Source: Cenarchaeum sp. SB0675_bin_21 (GTDB lineage: Archaea > Thermoproteota > Nitrososphaeria > Nitrososphaerales > Nitrosopumilaceae). Taken from it: a stretch of DNA of 33,357 bases. The position numbers and the translations under genes are program-made. Shown here in pieces: positions 7,724 through 15,078 of the stretch (position 1 is its first letter; each line of letters begins with the position of its first letter). The notes below the pieces were generated by a model. The model was not told where the DNA came from and ran no database searches. It saw only the letters and a program-made list of their open reading frames with translations. The stretch is from the NCBI GenBank assembly GCA_009843815.1, contig VYCS01000037.1, positions 1-33,357 on the forward strand, read 5' to 3'.

Positions 7724-8863
7724 ATGAGTATGGATAAATCATTGACGGTTAGTCTAGAAGAGTTCGGCCTTAGTCAGTATGAGGCTCGGGCATATTTTAC
7801 AATGATATCAAAGGGGCCCGTATCAGCAGCAGAGCTATCATATTATTCAGAGATTCCGCGCACAAAGGTGTACTCCACATTAGAGAAACTGCGCAAGAAG
7901 AATCTTGCCACCACATCAGATACAAAGCCGATAATGTGTGCTGCAGTGGCTCCGGAGGAAGCCTTTGACTCTACAATACAAGATCAGATAAACCGTGTCA
8001 ATGCCATGAACTCGCTGGTGTCCAGTTTAAAGACTGTCAATGATGAATGTCGGAAGAGCCGCGGAGTTGAAGAGAGGAGATATCAACAGTTGTCTACAGG
8101 AAACATAATCTCAGAGTTGCACAGAATAATCGATGGTGCAAGTCATAGTATCGACCTGATAGTAAGTCAACGCAGCTATATAACTGAGAGTCGTAAACAG
8201 ATAGTTGCTGCAAATCGTCGCGGGGTTTTGGTGCGTATAATACTTCCATTAATAGAGGCGAATGCCGAGGGGGACGGCATACTCCCGGGTGGTGCTCAGA
8301 TTCGTACAATCACACATGATTACAACTATGTTGTAGCCGATGGTGGCAACATACTGATACTGAACCAATTTGGGGGCGGAGAGGTGTTAACTATGGCAGA
8401 TGGCATAATGCATAATTTATCTGCGCTCTTCAAATACCTCTGGGATAATAGCATACAGGCAGATGAACTATTAGATTTAAACAGTACCGAGTCCAAAGAT
8501 GCCTATACAGCCATATCCATACTAAAAGAGTCCAGCTTATCTGTTTCATTGCAGGCTGCAATGGCAGCTAAGATCCCTGCATTGGCAGATCTCTTAGAGT
8601 TTGGTGGTGTTCCCATATATTCACGAACGCTCAATGATCTAGTCGAGTTAGCTTCAACAACTTTAAAGATAATGGGTTATGGTATAGCAAAATTAGACCC
8701 AAGTAATGGCACCATACACTTAAAGTCCAAAGATAACAACGGTCATGCCCTATCTTGGGCACTAATACTAGAGGCATACCTACAGAAGCATGGGTATGGT
8801 ACACGAATTATACAACACGGAAAGTCAAAGAAAATACACATTCGTCTAGAGAAGGCGGTCTAA
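7724..8863 (+). CDS. TrmB-family transcriptional regulator
   Basis: The 379-residue protein begins with a winged HTH of the TrmB type: about residues 10-70 read LEEFGLSQYEARAYFTMISK, then VSAAELSYYSEIPRTKVYST, the recognition-helix region. A short coiled-coil linker (80-115) and a phospholipase-D-like TrmB effector domain follow (IISELHRIIDGASHSIDLIV; GVLVRIILPLI; DGGNILILN). The last ~130 residues form an extra domain I do not recognise. TrmB proteins in archaea bind sugars or other small molecules and control metabolic genes. The target here is unknown; the divergent cdvC operon and the nearby pentose phosphate operon are only neighbours. ATG 7724 or ATG 7730 could be the start; a weak TTTAAC box lies about 28 nt upstream. 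Confidence 0.85.
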   Translation: MSMDKSLTVSLEEFGLSQYEARAYFTMISKGPVSAAELSYYSEIPRTKVYSTLEKLRKKNLATTSDTKPIMCAAVAPEEAFDSTIQDQINRVNAMNSLVSSLKTVNDECRKSRGVEERRYQQLSTGNIISELHRIIDGASHSIDLIVSQRSYITESRKQIVAANRRGVLVRIILPLIEANAEGDGILPGGAQIRTITHDYNYVVADGGNILILNQFGGGEVLTMADGIMHNLSALFKYLWDNSIQADELLDLNSTESKDAYTAISILKESSLSVSLQAAMAAKIPALADLLEFGGVPIYSRTLNDLVELASTTLKIMGYGIAKLDPSNGTIHLKSKDNNGHALSWALILEAYLQKHGYGTRIIQHGKSKKIHIRLEKAV

Positions 8864-8916
8864 ATTATACGGCACACTATCTTGACTAAAACTACCAGAT
8901 ATTCCATATACGGTGA

Positions 8917-8926
8917 CTTTATTAAG
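8917..8926 (+). promoter_or_regulatory. TATA-like box of the truncated gene
   Basis: CTTTATTAAG is centred about 26 nt upstream of GTG 8948, the spacing of leaderless genes elsewhere in this window. It suggests that the short frame that follows was once a normal gene. Confidence 0.4.
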
Positions 8927-8947
8927 CATCCATAATTAAAGCACGCT

Positions 8948-9070
8948 GTGAGCGGTATGCCTGTAATTGAGTCTGAAGAATCATCGGATTACAAGCGCAT
9001 ACTGGTTGCGGGTGTGTTGGGCAGCACAAGGTCAGGCGGTGTGAACGCTCTTGTTTATTCAGAGCGGACG
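8948..9070 (+). pseudogene. Truncated 5' gene fragment ending at the tnpB element
   Basis: From GTG 8948 (in frame with ATG 8957) the sequence reads as convincing protein for ~41 codons (IESEESSDYKRILVAGVLGS, then ALVYSERT). It then runs into the terminal inverted repeat of the tnpB element at 9071 and stops at 9092-9094 within it. A TATA-like box sits at the expected distance. No obvious continuation is found past the other end of the element (10682 onward): two frames stop within five codons and the third is AT-rich and unconvincing. I read this as the N-terminal remnant of a gene broken by the element or by a deletion beside it. The family is not recognised. A genuine 45-48-residue peptide that borrows the repeat for its stop is the alternative. 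Confidence 0.45.
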
Positions 9071-9093
9071 GGTTCCTCCCGCAAAGTCGGGTG
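9071..9093. repeat. Terminal inverted repeat, 3' (right) end of tnpB element 1
   Basis: These 23 bases (GGTTCCTCCCGC, then AAAGTCGGGTG) are the exact reverse complement of 10659-10681. CCCG 9078-9081 and CGGG 9088-9091 can pair. In tnpB orientation this is the end of the putative omega RNA, after which a guide would begin at 9070 and run leftward. Confidence 0.85.
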
Positions 9094-9220
9094 ATGTCAC
9101 ATCACCACGCGGGATAGTCTGTCGGCCCAGTTGCTCCAGCAACCCTGTATGAGTGGGGTGGGATCGAGTATTACATCCACACCACGACGGACTTCGCCCA
9201 GACTGGTCGAAACCTTACGA
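9071..9220 (-). ncRNA. Putative omega RNA of tnpB element 1 (5' limit approximate)
   Basis: TnpB elements produce a guide scaffold from the 3' end of tnpB through the right end of the element. Here two adjacent stem-loops fit that position: GGTGATG/CATCACC (9090-9106, stop codon in the loop) and CCCG/CGGG (9078-9091), which compete for two bases. A guide would start with CGTCCGCTCTGAATAAAC, minus strand from 9070 down. The upstream limit of 9220 is only a guess from typical scaffold length; no promoter or processing site was identified. Confidence 0.35.
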
Positions 9221-10647
9221 CCATACCGGGATACGGCGCTTGTTCGCCGTATGTTCTCCACTGCGTTGACGTCACGATCTACGCCAACTGTACGGCAGTG
9301 GGTGCAGTCTTTTTTATGATAAGTTCCAGTTAGTGGGGTTCTGCATGCAGCGCAGAACTTGGATGTGTTGTGTGGACGCATATGTAGTGCCTCCGCCCCC
9401 AAAAATTGGGACTTTTCATAAATTAAATTCGATGCCTTTCGCATCATGGCAGAATATAATCTGCGACGCAAGCTGCGTCCAAACTTTCCCCCCTTCTGCC
9501 AATTATACGATATATGGGTTAAATCCTCCAACATAACCAAACACCCGGATTGTGCGGCCCACTGTGCTATACATAATGCTATTACGTTCAGCACGTGTTC
9601 GTGGCGGCGCATGGCTTTAGTCACCCTGTGTTTTTTATCATTCTTTTTTGACTTTGTGTGGTTATGCTGTATGTTTAATATGCATTTATTCATCTGCCAC
9701 TTTATCTCGGCGGCCTTCTTGTGTTTGCCCTCCCTCTTGAGTTTCTTGTATCTGCGTTTGAGTTTGCCATATAGTTTGGGACCGCCATGTGTGACTTGTT
9801 GCCTTTCTCTGCGCTCCTCTTTCTTGTGTACAACGCGCCTTCCGGTACGTGCCGCATATGTGATATTATCATGTATACGTGTATACGTATTGTTTGCATC
9901 CTCAGTCTTTGCCTCCTCAATGGCCTGTATGGTATTAGATAGATCAAACCGTACCATCGTGTTTTTATCACCTACGGTGATGTTCTTTTCATTAATATCA
10001 ACGCCAATCACATCTTTTGGTGTGCCGCCCACATACCCCACATCCGTAAGTAGTTCAATAATCTCCGACTTGCCGTATGGGTGGGGTTTTTCAACCTTGG
10101 GCACTTTGTTGTAATATGTTATCGTATATATGGTTGGCGTGATCCACAACTCACCTAGTTCATTTTGTCCTATTCTGCGTACCACATCTGAAGAGACGGG
10201 AATTGCTATCATATGTGGATATTTTGATGAGCCAACATTTGCAACAGCCATATATCCACCCGCTATCGGATTCAGCCTCCAATCTTGGTTTTTCAACTTT
10301 ACAACCGGATTACGAAAGACGGGCTCAGACACCTTCATGCCCTGCGCAGTCTTTGTATTGTACGTTTTATGGGCGGCAACCCCGTCCCGTATGGCGGTCT
10401 GCGTTATGGATGAACGTACTTTGGGGTCAGGATCGCGCATTGTACTATACATCAATGCATTAACACCATAGGTATCCTTCCCCGTGTTATTTGCTATAAT
10501 GTACGCCACTTCTGCCACCTTCCTGACATGCCCAAACACATGCCACATATCCAAATTTTTTGCGTATGGACGTGTTACTGCCCTGCTATTTTTTACTGAT
10601 GACACTATACAGTACGGTTCAATGGTGTATTTAACATCATCTAACAC
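9097..10647 (-). CDS. tnpB: TnpB, RuvC-like RNA-guided nuclease (element 1)
   Basis: The 516-residue protein has an intact RuvC-like core: D217 in VIGVDINEKN, E374 in VMLEDLTHI, and aspartates 457/459 in VGVDRDVNAVENI. A zinc ribbon with C432, C435, C448 and C451 lies between the last two motifs. A highly basic helical stretch fills ~270-345. TnpB proteins bind an omega RNA made from the 3' end of their own gene and cut DNA next to a short TAM; they help the element persist rather than catalyse transposition. It is longer than the usual ~400 residues because of a ~200-residue N-terminal part. The start is GTG 10647. The TGA stop (9097-9099) forms the loop of a 7-bp hairpin (9090-9106). No frameshift is seen, so it may be active. 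Confidence 0.9.
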   Translation of the reverse strand: MLDDVKYTIEPYCIVSSVKNSRAVTRPYAKNLDMWHVFGHVRKVAEVAYIIANNTGKDTYGVNALMYSTMRDPDPKVRSSITQTAIRDGVAAHKTYNTKTAQGMKVSEPVFRNPVVKLKNQDWRLNPIAGGYMAVANVGSSKYPHMIAIPVSSDVVRRIGQNELGELWITPTIYTITYYNKVPKVEKPHPYGKSEIIELLTDVGYVGGTPKDVIGVDINEKNITVGDKNTMVRFDLSNTIQAIEEAKTEDANNTYTRIHDNITYAARTGRRVVHKKEERRERQQVTHGGPKLYGKLKRRYKKLKREGKHKKAAEIKWQMNKCILNIQHNHTKSKKNDKKHRVTKAMRRHEHVLNVIALCIAQWAAQSGCLVMLEDLTHISYNWQKGGKFGRSLRRRLYSAMMRKASNLIYEKSQFLGAEALHMRPHNTSKFCAACRTPLTGTYHKKDCTHCRTVGVDRDVNAVENIRRTSAVSRYGRKVSTSLGEVRRGVDVILDPTPLIQGCWSNWADRLSRVVM

Positions 10648-10658
10648 ACATCAACCAA

Positions 10659-10681
10659 CACCCGACTTTGCGGGAGGAACC
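10659..10681. repeat. Terminal inverted repeat, 5' (left) end of tnpB element 1
   Basis: This is the exact reverse complement of 9071-9093. Read in tnpB orientation it matches the left end of tnpB element 2 (29453-29475) at 20 of 23 positions. The tnpB start codon (10647) lies only 11 nt inside it. Confidence 0.85.
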
Positions 10682-10752
10682 AGCATCTGTAATATGTAGG
10701 CCAGAATTCTCAGTGTTTATTATATCGAATTATTTTGATTATACAGAATTTA

Positions 10753-11142
10753 TTAATTTTGTAAACGTTCCAAACTTACAATTGAAATACTCAGCGTCAC
10801 AAGACCCTTTACGGATATAATGTTCAACAGACTGCCCAGTATATTAAAGGAGTCAGATGATGCGGTCTGGGCCACAATATGTAGACCGCCAAACTCTTTG
10901 CTAGGTCCCAGCATCATCACTGATAGGTATGGTACAACATCATGTTGTATATTGGCTTTTATTCGGTACGAACGACTATCCTCCAAGTATACATTTCCGC
11001 GGGCAGTGGGTCTGCGAGCTGGAGTATCAATCTGTATCACATCAACATCCTCCAAGGTATATTGTACATCATTTAGAGTTAATGTATATCTGGTGGCATC
11101 ACTCTTCAGGTCACGTAATATGGACTCTAATGCAATGGTCAC
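10753..11142 (-). CDS. Hypothetical protein, 129 aa
   Basis: This family is not recognised. The protein begins with a short helix (IALESILRDLKSD) followed by alternating hydrophobic/polar strands (RYTLTLNDVQYTLEDVDVIQ, SYRIKANIQ, PYLSVMMLG) and ends with a hydrophobic segment (NILGSLLNIISVKGLVTLSI) that could be a buried helix or a weak membrane segment. GTG 11142 is the start: an AT-rich TATA-like box lies about 21-25 nt upstream and no other start fits. It stands alone on its strand and ends 72 nt from the tnpB element 1 boundary. The coding look (conserved-type composition, promoter) supports a real gene. Confidence 0.6.
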   Translation of the reverse strand: MTIALESILRDLKSDATRYTLTLNDVQYTLEDVDVIQIDTPARRPTARGNVYLEDSRSYRIKANIQHDVVPYLSVMMLGPSKEFGGLHIVAQTASSDSFNILGSLLNIISVKGLVTLSISIVSLERLQN

Positions 11143-11156
11143 GTATTATGTAGAAT

Positions 11157-11169
11157 ATAATATAATATT
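11157..11169 (-). promoter_or_regulatory. TATA-like box of the 129-aa gene
   Basis: The minus strand reads AATATTATATTAT (13 nt), 15-27 nt upstream of GTG 11142. It supports a leaderless transcript from a GTG start. Confidence 0.45.
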
Positions 11170-11236
11170 GAATCTTTAGTTTTTTGGTCGCATGTGAAGA
11201 TACCCATATATCAGATAAATTACTGTTGTATGTGAT

Positions 11237-11258
11237 GATTCCTCGCCCAAAGTTGGTG
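11237..11258 (+). repeat. Degenerate solo copy of the tnpB-element terminal repeat
   Basis: GATTCCTCGCCC followed by AAAGTTGGTG aligns with the element 1 end (GGTTCCTCCCGC, AAAGTCGGGTG) at about 18 positions with one single-base deletion. No matching inverted partner or tnpB remnant was seen nearby, so it may be the scar of a lost or decayed element, or a chance match in a short sequence. Confidence 0.45.
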
Positions 11259-11565
11259 TTGAACTAAATTGTACAATATAGATGGTGAGAAAAGAACCAC
11301 ATGGTGTTTTTGGACACATTTTTGACAAATACCAGCCATAACAGAATACAGTACGACGTGTCTAATTGGTTTGGATGTGTGTTGTTGTCATTGTTTGATG
11401 GATATCTCTGATTACTAGTTTCAGTTCTTCTTGGGGCGACATAATGTACTGCTAAAATTGTATTTTGGATCAAAATTAGAAGATTTAGTCAACTGTAAAA
11501 ATATAGTAAATTGTTTGAAAAGTCGCTAACCATACATAAACTCTAATTAATGCAGTGTATAACGT

Positions 11566-12018
11566 ATGAGCATGATTGATGAGAGATTAAAGGAGTTAAA
11601 CATTACATTGCCAAACCCTCCTCAGCCGGCCGGCGCTTACACACCAGTTACAATATCAAAGAATCTAGCGTTTGTCTCAGGTCAAGTTCCCATGCAGGAT
11701 GGTGCCGTCATATACAAGGGGGTTGTAAATGATGCCAACATCGATATGGCAAAAGAGTCCGCCAAGTTGTGTGCCATCAACATACTGGCTCAGTTGCAAA
11801 AGAAGGTAGGTCTAGATAGGGTTCAGAAATTTATTCGCTTAAGTGGATTTGTAAGGTCAGACCCTGACTTTACAGCACATCCACAGGTCATTGATGCAGC
11901 ATCCAATCTCATATTTAGTGTGTTTGGTGAGAGGGGCAGACATACCAGAGTAGCGGTGGGAACAATTAGTTTGCCGTTGGGCTCAATGACTGAGATAGAT
12001 GCAATAGTGCAAATTTAA
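11566..12018 (+). CDS. RidA-family (YjgF/YER057c/UK114) protein
   Basis: The 150-residue protein matches the longer RidA-like subfamily: LPNPPQPAGAYTPVTI and LAFVSGQVPMQDG near the N-terminus, and RHTRVAVGTISLPLGSMTEIDAIV at the C-terminus. R128 in HTRVAVG aligns with the arginine that binds the substrate carboxylate in RidA, and E143 lies in the usual acidic position. RidA enzymes hydrolyse reactive enamine/imine intermediates released by PLP enzymes to ketoacids and ammonia; more distant Rid subgroups have other or unknown roles, and this one is not a canonical short RidA. It is a single cytosolic gene, convergent with the DHH phosphoesterase gene. The start may be ATG 11566 or ATG 11572. 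Confidence 0.85.
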   Translation: MSMIDERLKELNITLPNPPQPAGAYTPVTISKNLAFVSGQVPMQDGAVIYKGVVNDANIDMAKESAKLCAINILAQLQKKVGLDRVQKFIRLSGFVRSDPDFTAHPQVIDAASNLIFSVFGERGRHTRVAVGTISLPLGSMTEIDAIVQI

Positions 12019-12134
12019 CAGAATTTTGTGTAACTGTTTCACTTTTTGAAGTTGAGCGTGCGTAACATCTCTGCCAAGTGTGTGTATTTAGATCATCCCC
12101 AGTATTGCCCAGAAGTGATTGTCAGCCATACAAG

Positions 12135-13157
12135 TTAGAATGACTCGCCCAATCTTTCGTTGAGGGTTCGAAGAAACGCCTTCATCTGCTTCTTTGGTAT
12201 TAAAGCACCACACGCCACAGCATGACCTCCACCGGTACCATCAAAGTCAGCGGCCAGTGAGCTTACAATACGACCCAAATGTACATTCAAGTCAGGCGCA
12301 CCTCGAATAGATATAGCGTAGGCACCCTGCTCAATACGCTCCTTATAGGCCACACCCACAGGTTTACCCGAGAATCCCAGTACAAAGTTAACTGCACCAC
12401 TAGCACCAGTATCAGTCATCTCCATGTGAGCCAAATTACGCATCTTTTTGTAGCCTTGACGTACACGACTCATTGTATCAGCCAAATATCCCACTTGAAG
12501 CTGGGCATTCTCATAGGCATTCGGAATTTCATGTGGAAACTTAAGTTCAGTTAGTTGATCCACCAGATATAGTAGATATTCAGTATCCTTCTGATGACCC
12601 ACTATATTATACGTCAAGACGGTGGCACTTATCAGGGCGAACTGTCGATCATACTTCTGAAGCAATTTTGCTGCCAGAGGATTACTGTCCATATAGTCAG
12701 TGATGGCTGCGCATGCGGCAATAAATGATGCACCCTCAGGTAGTCTCCTCTCGTATTTGTGGTATACCTGCACTGCTGTGCACTCGTCAGTACTATGTAT
12801 CACGTTAACACCCATATCAGCTAGCTTGGTCACTATGTCAGGCCGTATATCATGATGGTCCACATATGTAACTCGCACATGGCGACGACGCAGTGTTGCC
12901 ATCACATCTACAAACTCAGCCTCATTCTTCTTACTCAAACCCAGATCACATATGTGTAAAACTTTGAGTGAAAGATCCTCAGATATCTCTTTAAGTTTTG
13001 ACATTTGGCCCACATAATCTACCAAAATGGGCTCGGCGCCTGTAGCTTGCCGTACTAAGGCAGCAGATCCAAGACCATCCAGGTCTTCTTTGTGTGATAT
13101 ACAGACCAAGCGGGTTTTTTTCACCGATCCCATAAAGCACCTTTTACAATCTCCCAT
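12135..13157 (-). CDS. DHH/DHHA1 family phosphoesterase
   Basis: The 340-residue protein has DHH motifs I to III: CISHKEDLDGLGSAAL (H22, D25, D27), HICDLG (D71) and YVDHHD (99-103), the metal-binding active site. It closes with a DHHA1 domain bearing DFDGTGGGHAVACG at about 304-317, which binds nucleic acid ends or small nucleotides. Relatives are RecJ-like exonucleases, NrnA nanoRNases and cyclic dinucleotide phosphodiesterases. The short single-module layout resembles NrnA/archaeal DHH proteins more than bacterial RecJ, but the substrate cannot be decided from sequence. The start is ATG 13157, about 24 nt after a TATA-like box, or ATG 13133. It is a single gene, divergent from the citrate synthase gene. 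Confidence 0.87.
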   Translation of the reverse strand: MGDCKRCFMGSVKKTRLVCISHKEDLDGLGSAALVRQATGAEPILVDYVGQMSKLKEISEDLSLKVLHICDLGLSKKNEAEFVDVMATLRRRHVRVTYVDHHDIRPDIVTKLADMGVNVIHSTDECTAVQVYHKYERRLPEGASFIAACAAITDYMDSNPLAAKLLQKYDRQFALISATVLTYNIVGHQKDTEYLLYLVDQLTELKFPHEIPNAYENAQLQVGYLADTMSRVRQGYKKMRNLAHMEMTDTGASGAVNFVLGFSGKPVGVAYKERIEQGAYAISIRGAPDLNVHLGRIVSSLAADFDGTGGGHAVACGALIPKKQMKAFLRTLNERLGESF

Positions 13158-13176
13158 TTAAACGGCTGTGTTCCAC

Positions 13177-13184
13177 AAATATAT
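13177..13184 (-). promoter_or_regulatory. TATA-like box of the DHH gene
   Basis: The minus strand reads ATATATTT, centred about 24 nt upstream of ATG 13157, consistent with a leaderless transcript and with the chosen start. Confidence 0.5.
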
Positions 13185-13462
13185 GCCACAAAATATCAAA
13201 TAGAGAGTAGCATCGGACGCTTCATAGAAGGTTGATACAAGAGCCCACCAGACTCTTAGCAGAGGGTGTTCGCTGGTTTCATCGTCAGTATCTCCGGTTA
13301 TGCACCATGTTTGCCATATCGCCATACTGGCGTGCGCTCTAATATTCACTCAAAAAAGATCAAACAGCATCAAGTAGGCGCTTCATCTGCGTATCATGTG
13401 TCATATCCTAAAAGTTGTAGAATTTTAGGTACCTTGATACCTCCCTAAAAAATTCTCTGAAA

Positions 13463-13473
13463 TATTATATAAT
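13463..13473 (+). promoter_or_regulatory. TATA-like box of citrate synthase
   Basis: TATTATATAAT is centred 25 nt before ATG 13493, one of the clearest archaeal TATA boxes in the window, and indicates a leaderless mRNA. Confidence 0.6.
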
Positions 13474-13492
13474 CCAATACAGATGGTTATTC

Positions 13493-14674
13493 ATGGGAGA
13501 TTCAAATGAGATGGAGACTAAGAATATTGGCCTGCGGGGAATCAAGGTAGCAGATACCCGCATATCAGACATTAATGGCATGGAAGGCAAGCTGATATAC
13601 CGCGGATATAACATACTAGACTTAACAGAGAACTCCAACTATGAGGAGACAGCATATCTCTTACTGCATGACAGACTACCATCCATGAAAGAGATGAGGC
13701 AGTTTAAATCCATGATCTCGAACGCTAGATTCATACCAAAACAGATGCAAAAGAATATGGGAAACTGGCGTAAGGATGCAGATCCCATGGATATGTTGCA
13801 GGCCTTTGTGGCTGCTTTGGCCGGATACTACGATGAAGAGTTCTCCAGTAAGGAGTCCAGTTACGAGAGGGCCATAAACCTCATAGCCAAAGTACCCACC
13901 ATAATAGCCAGCTGGCAACGCATACGAAACGGTATGAGTATTATTGATCCGGATCCCACACTAAGTCATGCGGCCAACTTTCTATACATGATGTCGGGTG
14001 AAAAACCCGACAAGGAGGTTGAAAGGATATTTGATGTATGTCTCATACTGCACGCCGAGCATACCTTTAACGCATCCACCTTTACGGCAAGACAGGTTGC
14101 ATCCACACGTGCCCACATGTACTCGGCGGCCAGTGCCGCCATCGGCGCGCTCAGTGGCGAGTTACATGGGGGGGCCAACTACGAGGTGATGAAGATGCTA
14201 CTAGAGATAAACCACATAGACAAAGCCGAATCATGGATTAAAGAGAGGGTAGACACGAATCAAAGGGTCATGGGAATGGGCCATGCCGTATACAAGACAT
14301 TTGACCCGCGCGCCCAAGTACTAAAAGACATGTCAAGACAGTTGGCCGCAAAGACTAAACAACCATGGTTTGCCATAACAGAGAAGGTCGAAGAGGCCAC
14401 AATAGCCGAGATAAAGAGAAAAAAGAACATGGATATATATCCCAATGTGGACTTATACAGCGCCTCCATATACTACATGCTGGACATACCCATGGATTTG
14501 AACACGCCCATATTCGCCATATCGCGCGTGGCGGGGTGGGCCGCACACGTCATAGAAGAGAAGTTTGCCGAGGCAGCTCCAAAGCCCGCACTGTACAGAC
14601 CAAAGGCAGTATATGTGGGCAAGGACTGTGGTCCTGACGGATGCGAGTACAAGCCAATCAATCTTCGTGCATAA
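13493..14674 (+). CDS. gltA: Citrate synthase
   Basis: The 393-residue protein is a full-length archaeal/Gram-positive-type citrate synthase. Recognisable parts are the N-terminal KVADTRISDINGMEGKLIYR, NASTFTARQVASTRAHMYSA, GELHGGANYEVM with a catalytic histidine near residue 225, MGMGHAVYKTFDPRA with a second histidine near 263, and PNVDLYSASIYYMLDIP with the catalytic aspartate near 322. It condenses oxaloacetate with acetyl-CoA in the TCA cycle; 2-methylcitrate synthase is a close relative that sequence alone does not exclude. The last 20 residues (YVGKDCGPDGCEYKPI) carry two cysteines in an unusual tail. A TATA-like box at 13463-13473 supports ATG 13493. A short RNase H-like gene starts 4 nt downstream, so the two may be co-transcribed. 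Confidence 0.93.
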   Translation: MGDSNEMETKNIGLRGIKVADTRISDINGMEGKLIYRGYNILDLTENSNYEETAYLLLHDRLPSMKEMRQFKSMISNARFIPKQMQKNMGNWRKDADPMDMLQAFVAALAGYYDEEFSSKESSYERAINLIAKVPTIIASWQRIRNGMSIIDPDPTLSHAANFLYMMSGEKPDKEVERIFDVCLILHAEHTFNASTFTARQVASTRAHMYSAASAAIGALSGELHGGANYEVMKMLLEINHIDKAESWIKERVDTNQRVMGMGHAVYKTFDPRAQVLKDMSRQLAAKTKQPWFAITEKVEEATIAEIKRKKNMDIYPNVDLYSASIYYMLDIPMDLNTPIFAISRVAGWAAHVIEEKFAEAAPKPALYRPKAVYVGKDCGPDGCEYKPINLRA

Positions 14675-14677
14675 AAG

Positions 14678-15061
14678 ATGATACATGAGTTATACATTGA
14701 TGGTGATGCATACCACATATCATGGGCCATACGTACTGACCAAAAAAACATCATGCAACGTCGTAACCAAGCAAGCATATATCGTGGAATAGTATCAGAG
14801 ATTCAAGCCAAATTTATGGCGCTTCATGTAGGATTATTTTGGGGAATTGGTGTCTTTGCCATTAAGAAAGGTGATCATGTAAACATGATGATAGACAGCA
14901 AAGACATGGTTCCGTATCTTGTAGATGGCACCAATGACAAGTTCATAGGGCACCGTATACGGTTTGTAAATTTATTGATAGAGCAGAAAGAGCTGACCGC
15001 CAACATAAGCAGTATAGAGCCTACACAAAATATTGCTTTATTACAAAATACAGATGTATAA
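14678..15061 (+). CDS. Short RNase H-like fold protein
   Basis: In this 127-residue protein three spaced acidic motifs follow the RNase HI order: D8 in ELYIDGDA, E41 in IVSEIQAKFMAL, and D73 in VNMMIDSKDMVPYLVDG, the last resembling the tDSxxvxxxl strand-helix of RNase H. The glycine-rich loop after strand 1 is missing, and the C-terminal part with the fourth acidic residue is not recognisable, so it may be a shortened or inactive relative. RNase HI removes RNA from RNA-DNA hybrids. It begins 4 nt after citrate synthase and ends 18 nt before a DNA methylase, on the same strand. The assignment is by eye from motifs. Confidence 0.55.
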   Translation: MIHELYIDGDAYHISWAIRTDQKNIMQRRNQASIYRGIVSEIQAKFMALHVGLFWGIGVFAIKKGDHVNMMIDSKDMVPYLVDGTNDKFIGHRIRFVNLLIEQKELTANISSIEPTQNIALLQNTDV

Positions 15062-15078
15062 TTATAATCCGGTAATAC

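Larger units (their letters stand above)
9071..10681 (-). mobile_element. tnpB-only element 1 with perfect 23-nt terminal inverted repeats
   Basis: The 1611-bp element is bounded by a perfect 23-nt inverted repeat, 9071-9093 and 10659-10681. It contains one gene, tnpB, on the minus strand, filling nearly all of it; no tnpA or DDE transposase is present. The end sequence holds an internal 4-bp CCCG/CGGG hairpin. The 8 bases flanking each side agree at only 4 positions (AGCGGACG and AGCATCTG), so no target duplication can be claimed. IS200/IS605-type elements normally have subterminal hairpins rather than matching terminal inverted repeats, so the arrangement is unusual. It lies directly against a truncated gene on the left. 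Confidence 0.75.
11143..11565. other. 423-nt intergenic region with a solo degenerate element end
   Basis: The region lies between two divergent genes and is AT-rich. It contains the TATA-like box of the 129-aa gene, a degenerate copy of the tnpB-element terminal repeat (11237-11258), and presumably the promoter of the RidA gene (CATAAACTCTAATTAAT around 11535-11551). The open frames inside it have no protein-like composition. No tRNA or small RNA structure was recognised. Confidence 0.5.
13158..13492. other. 335-nt divergent intergenic region
   Basis: The region holds TATA-like boxes for both divergent genes (13177-13184 and 13463-13473). An imperfect inverted repeat spans about 13420-13457 (AGAATTTTAGG on the left, CCCTAAAAAATTCT on the right) just upstream of the citrate synthase promoter and could be an operator. 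A 63-codon frame on the minus strand and a 60-codon frame on the plus strand look non-coding. No RNA gene was recognised. Confidence 0.45.

Noticed and set aside
9446-10114. Long plus-strand open frame (222 codons) opposite tnpB of element 1
   Set aside because: It is a shadow of the TnpB frame; its composition is Cys/Ser/Leu-rich and lacks any motif, while the opposite strand has all RuvC residues.
9063-10689. Target-site duplication around tnpB element 1
   Set aside because: Flanks AGCGGACG and AGCATCTG share only 4 of 8 positions, which is not distinguishable from chance.
11264-11473. Minus-strand frame of 69 codons in the intergenic region next to the solo repeat
   Set aside because: It has no similarity by eye to TnpB or any family, no promoter at the right distance, and an AT-driven composition.
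13158-13349. Minus-strand frame of 63 codons upstream of the DHH gene
   Set aside because: It overlaps the DHH promoter and has a Trp/Cys-rich random-looking composition; not supported as a gene.
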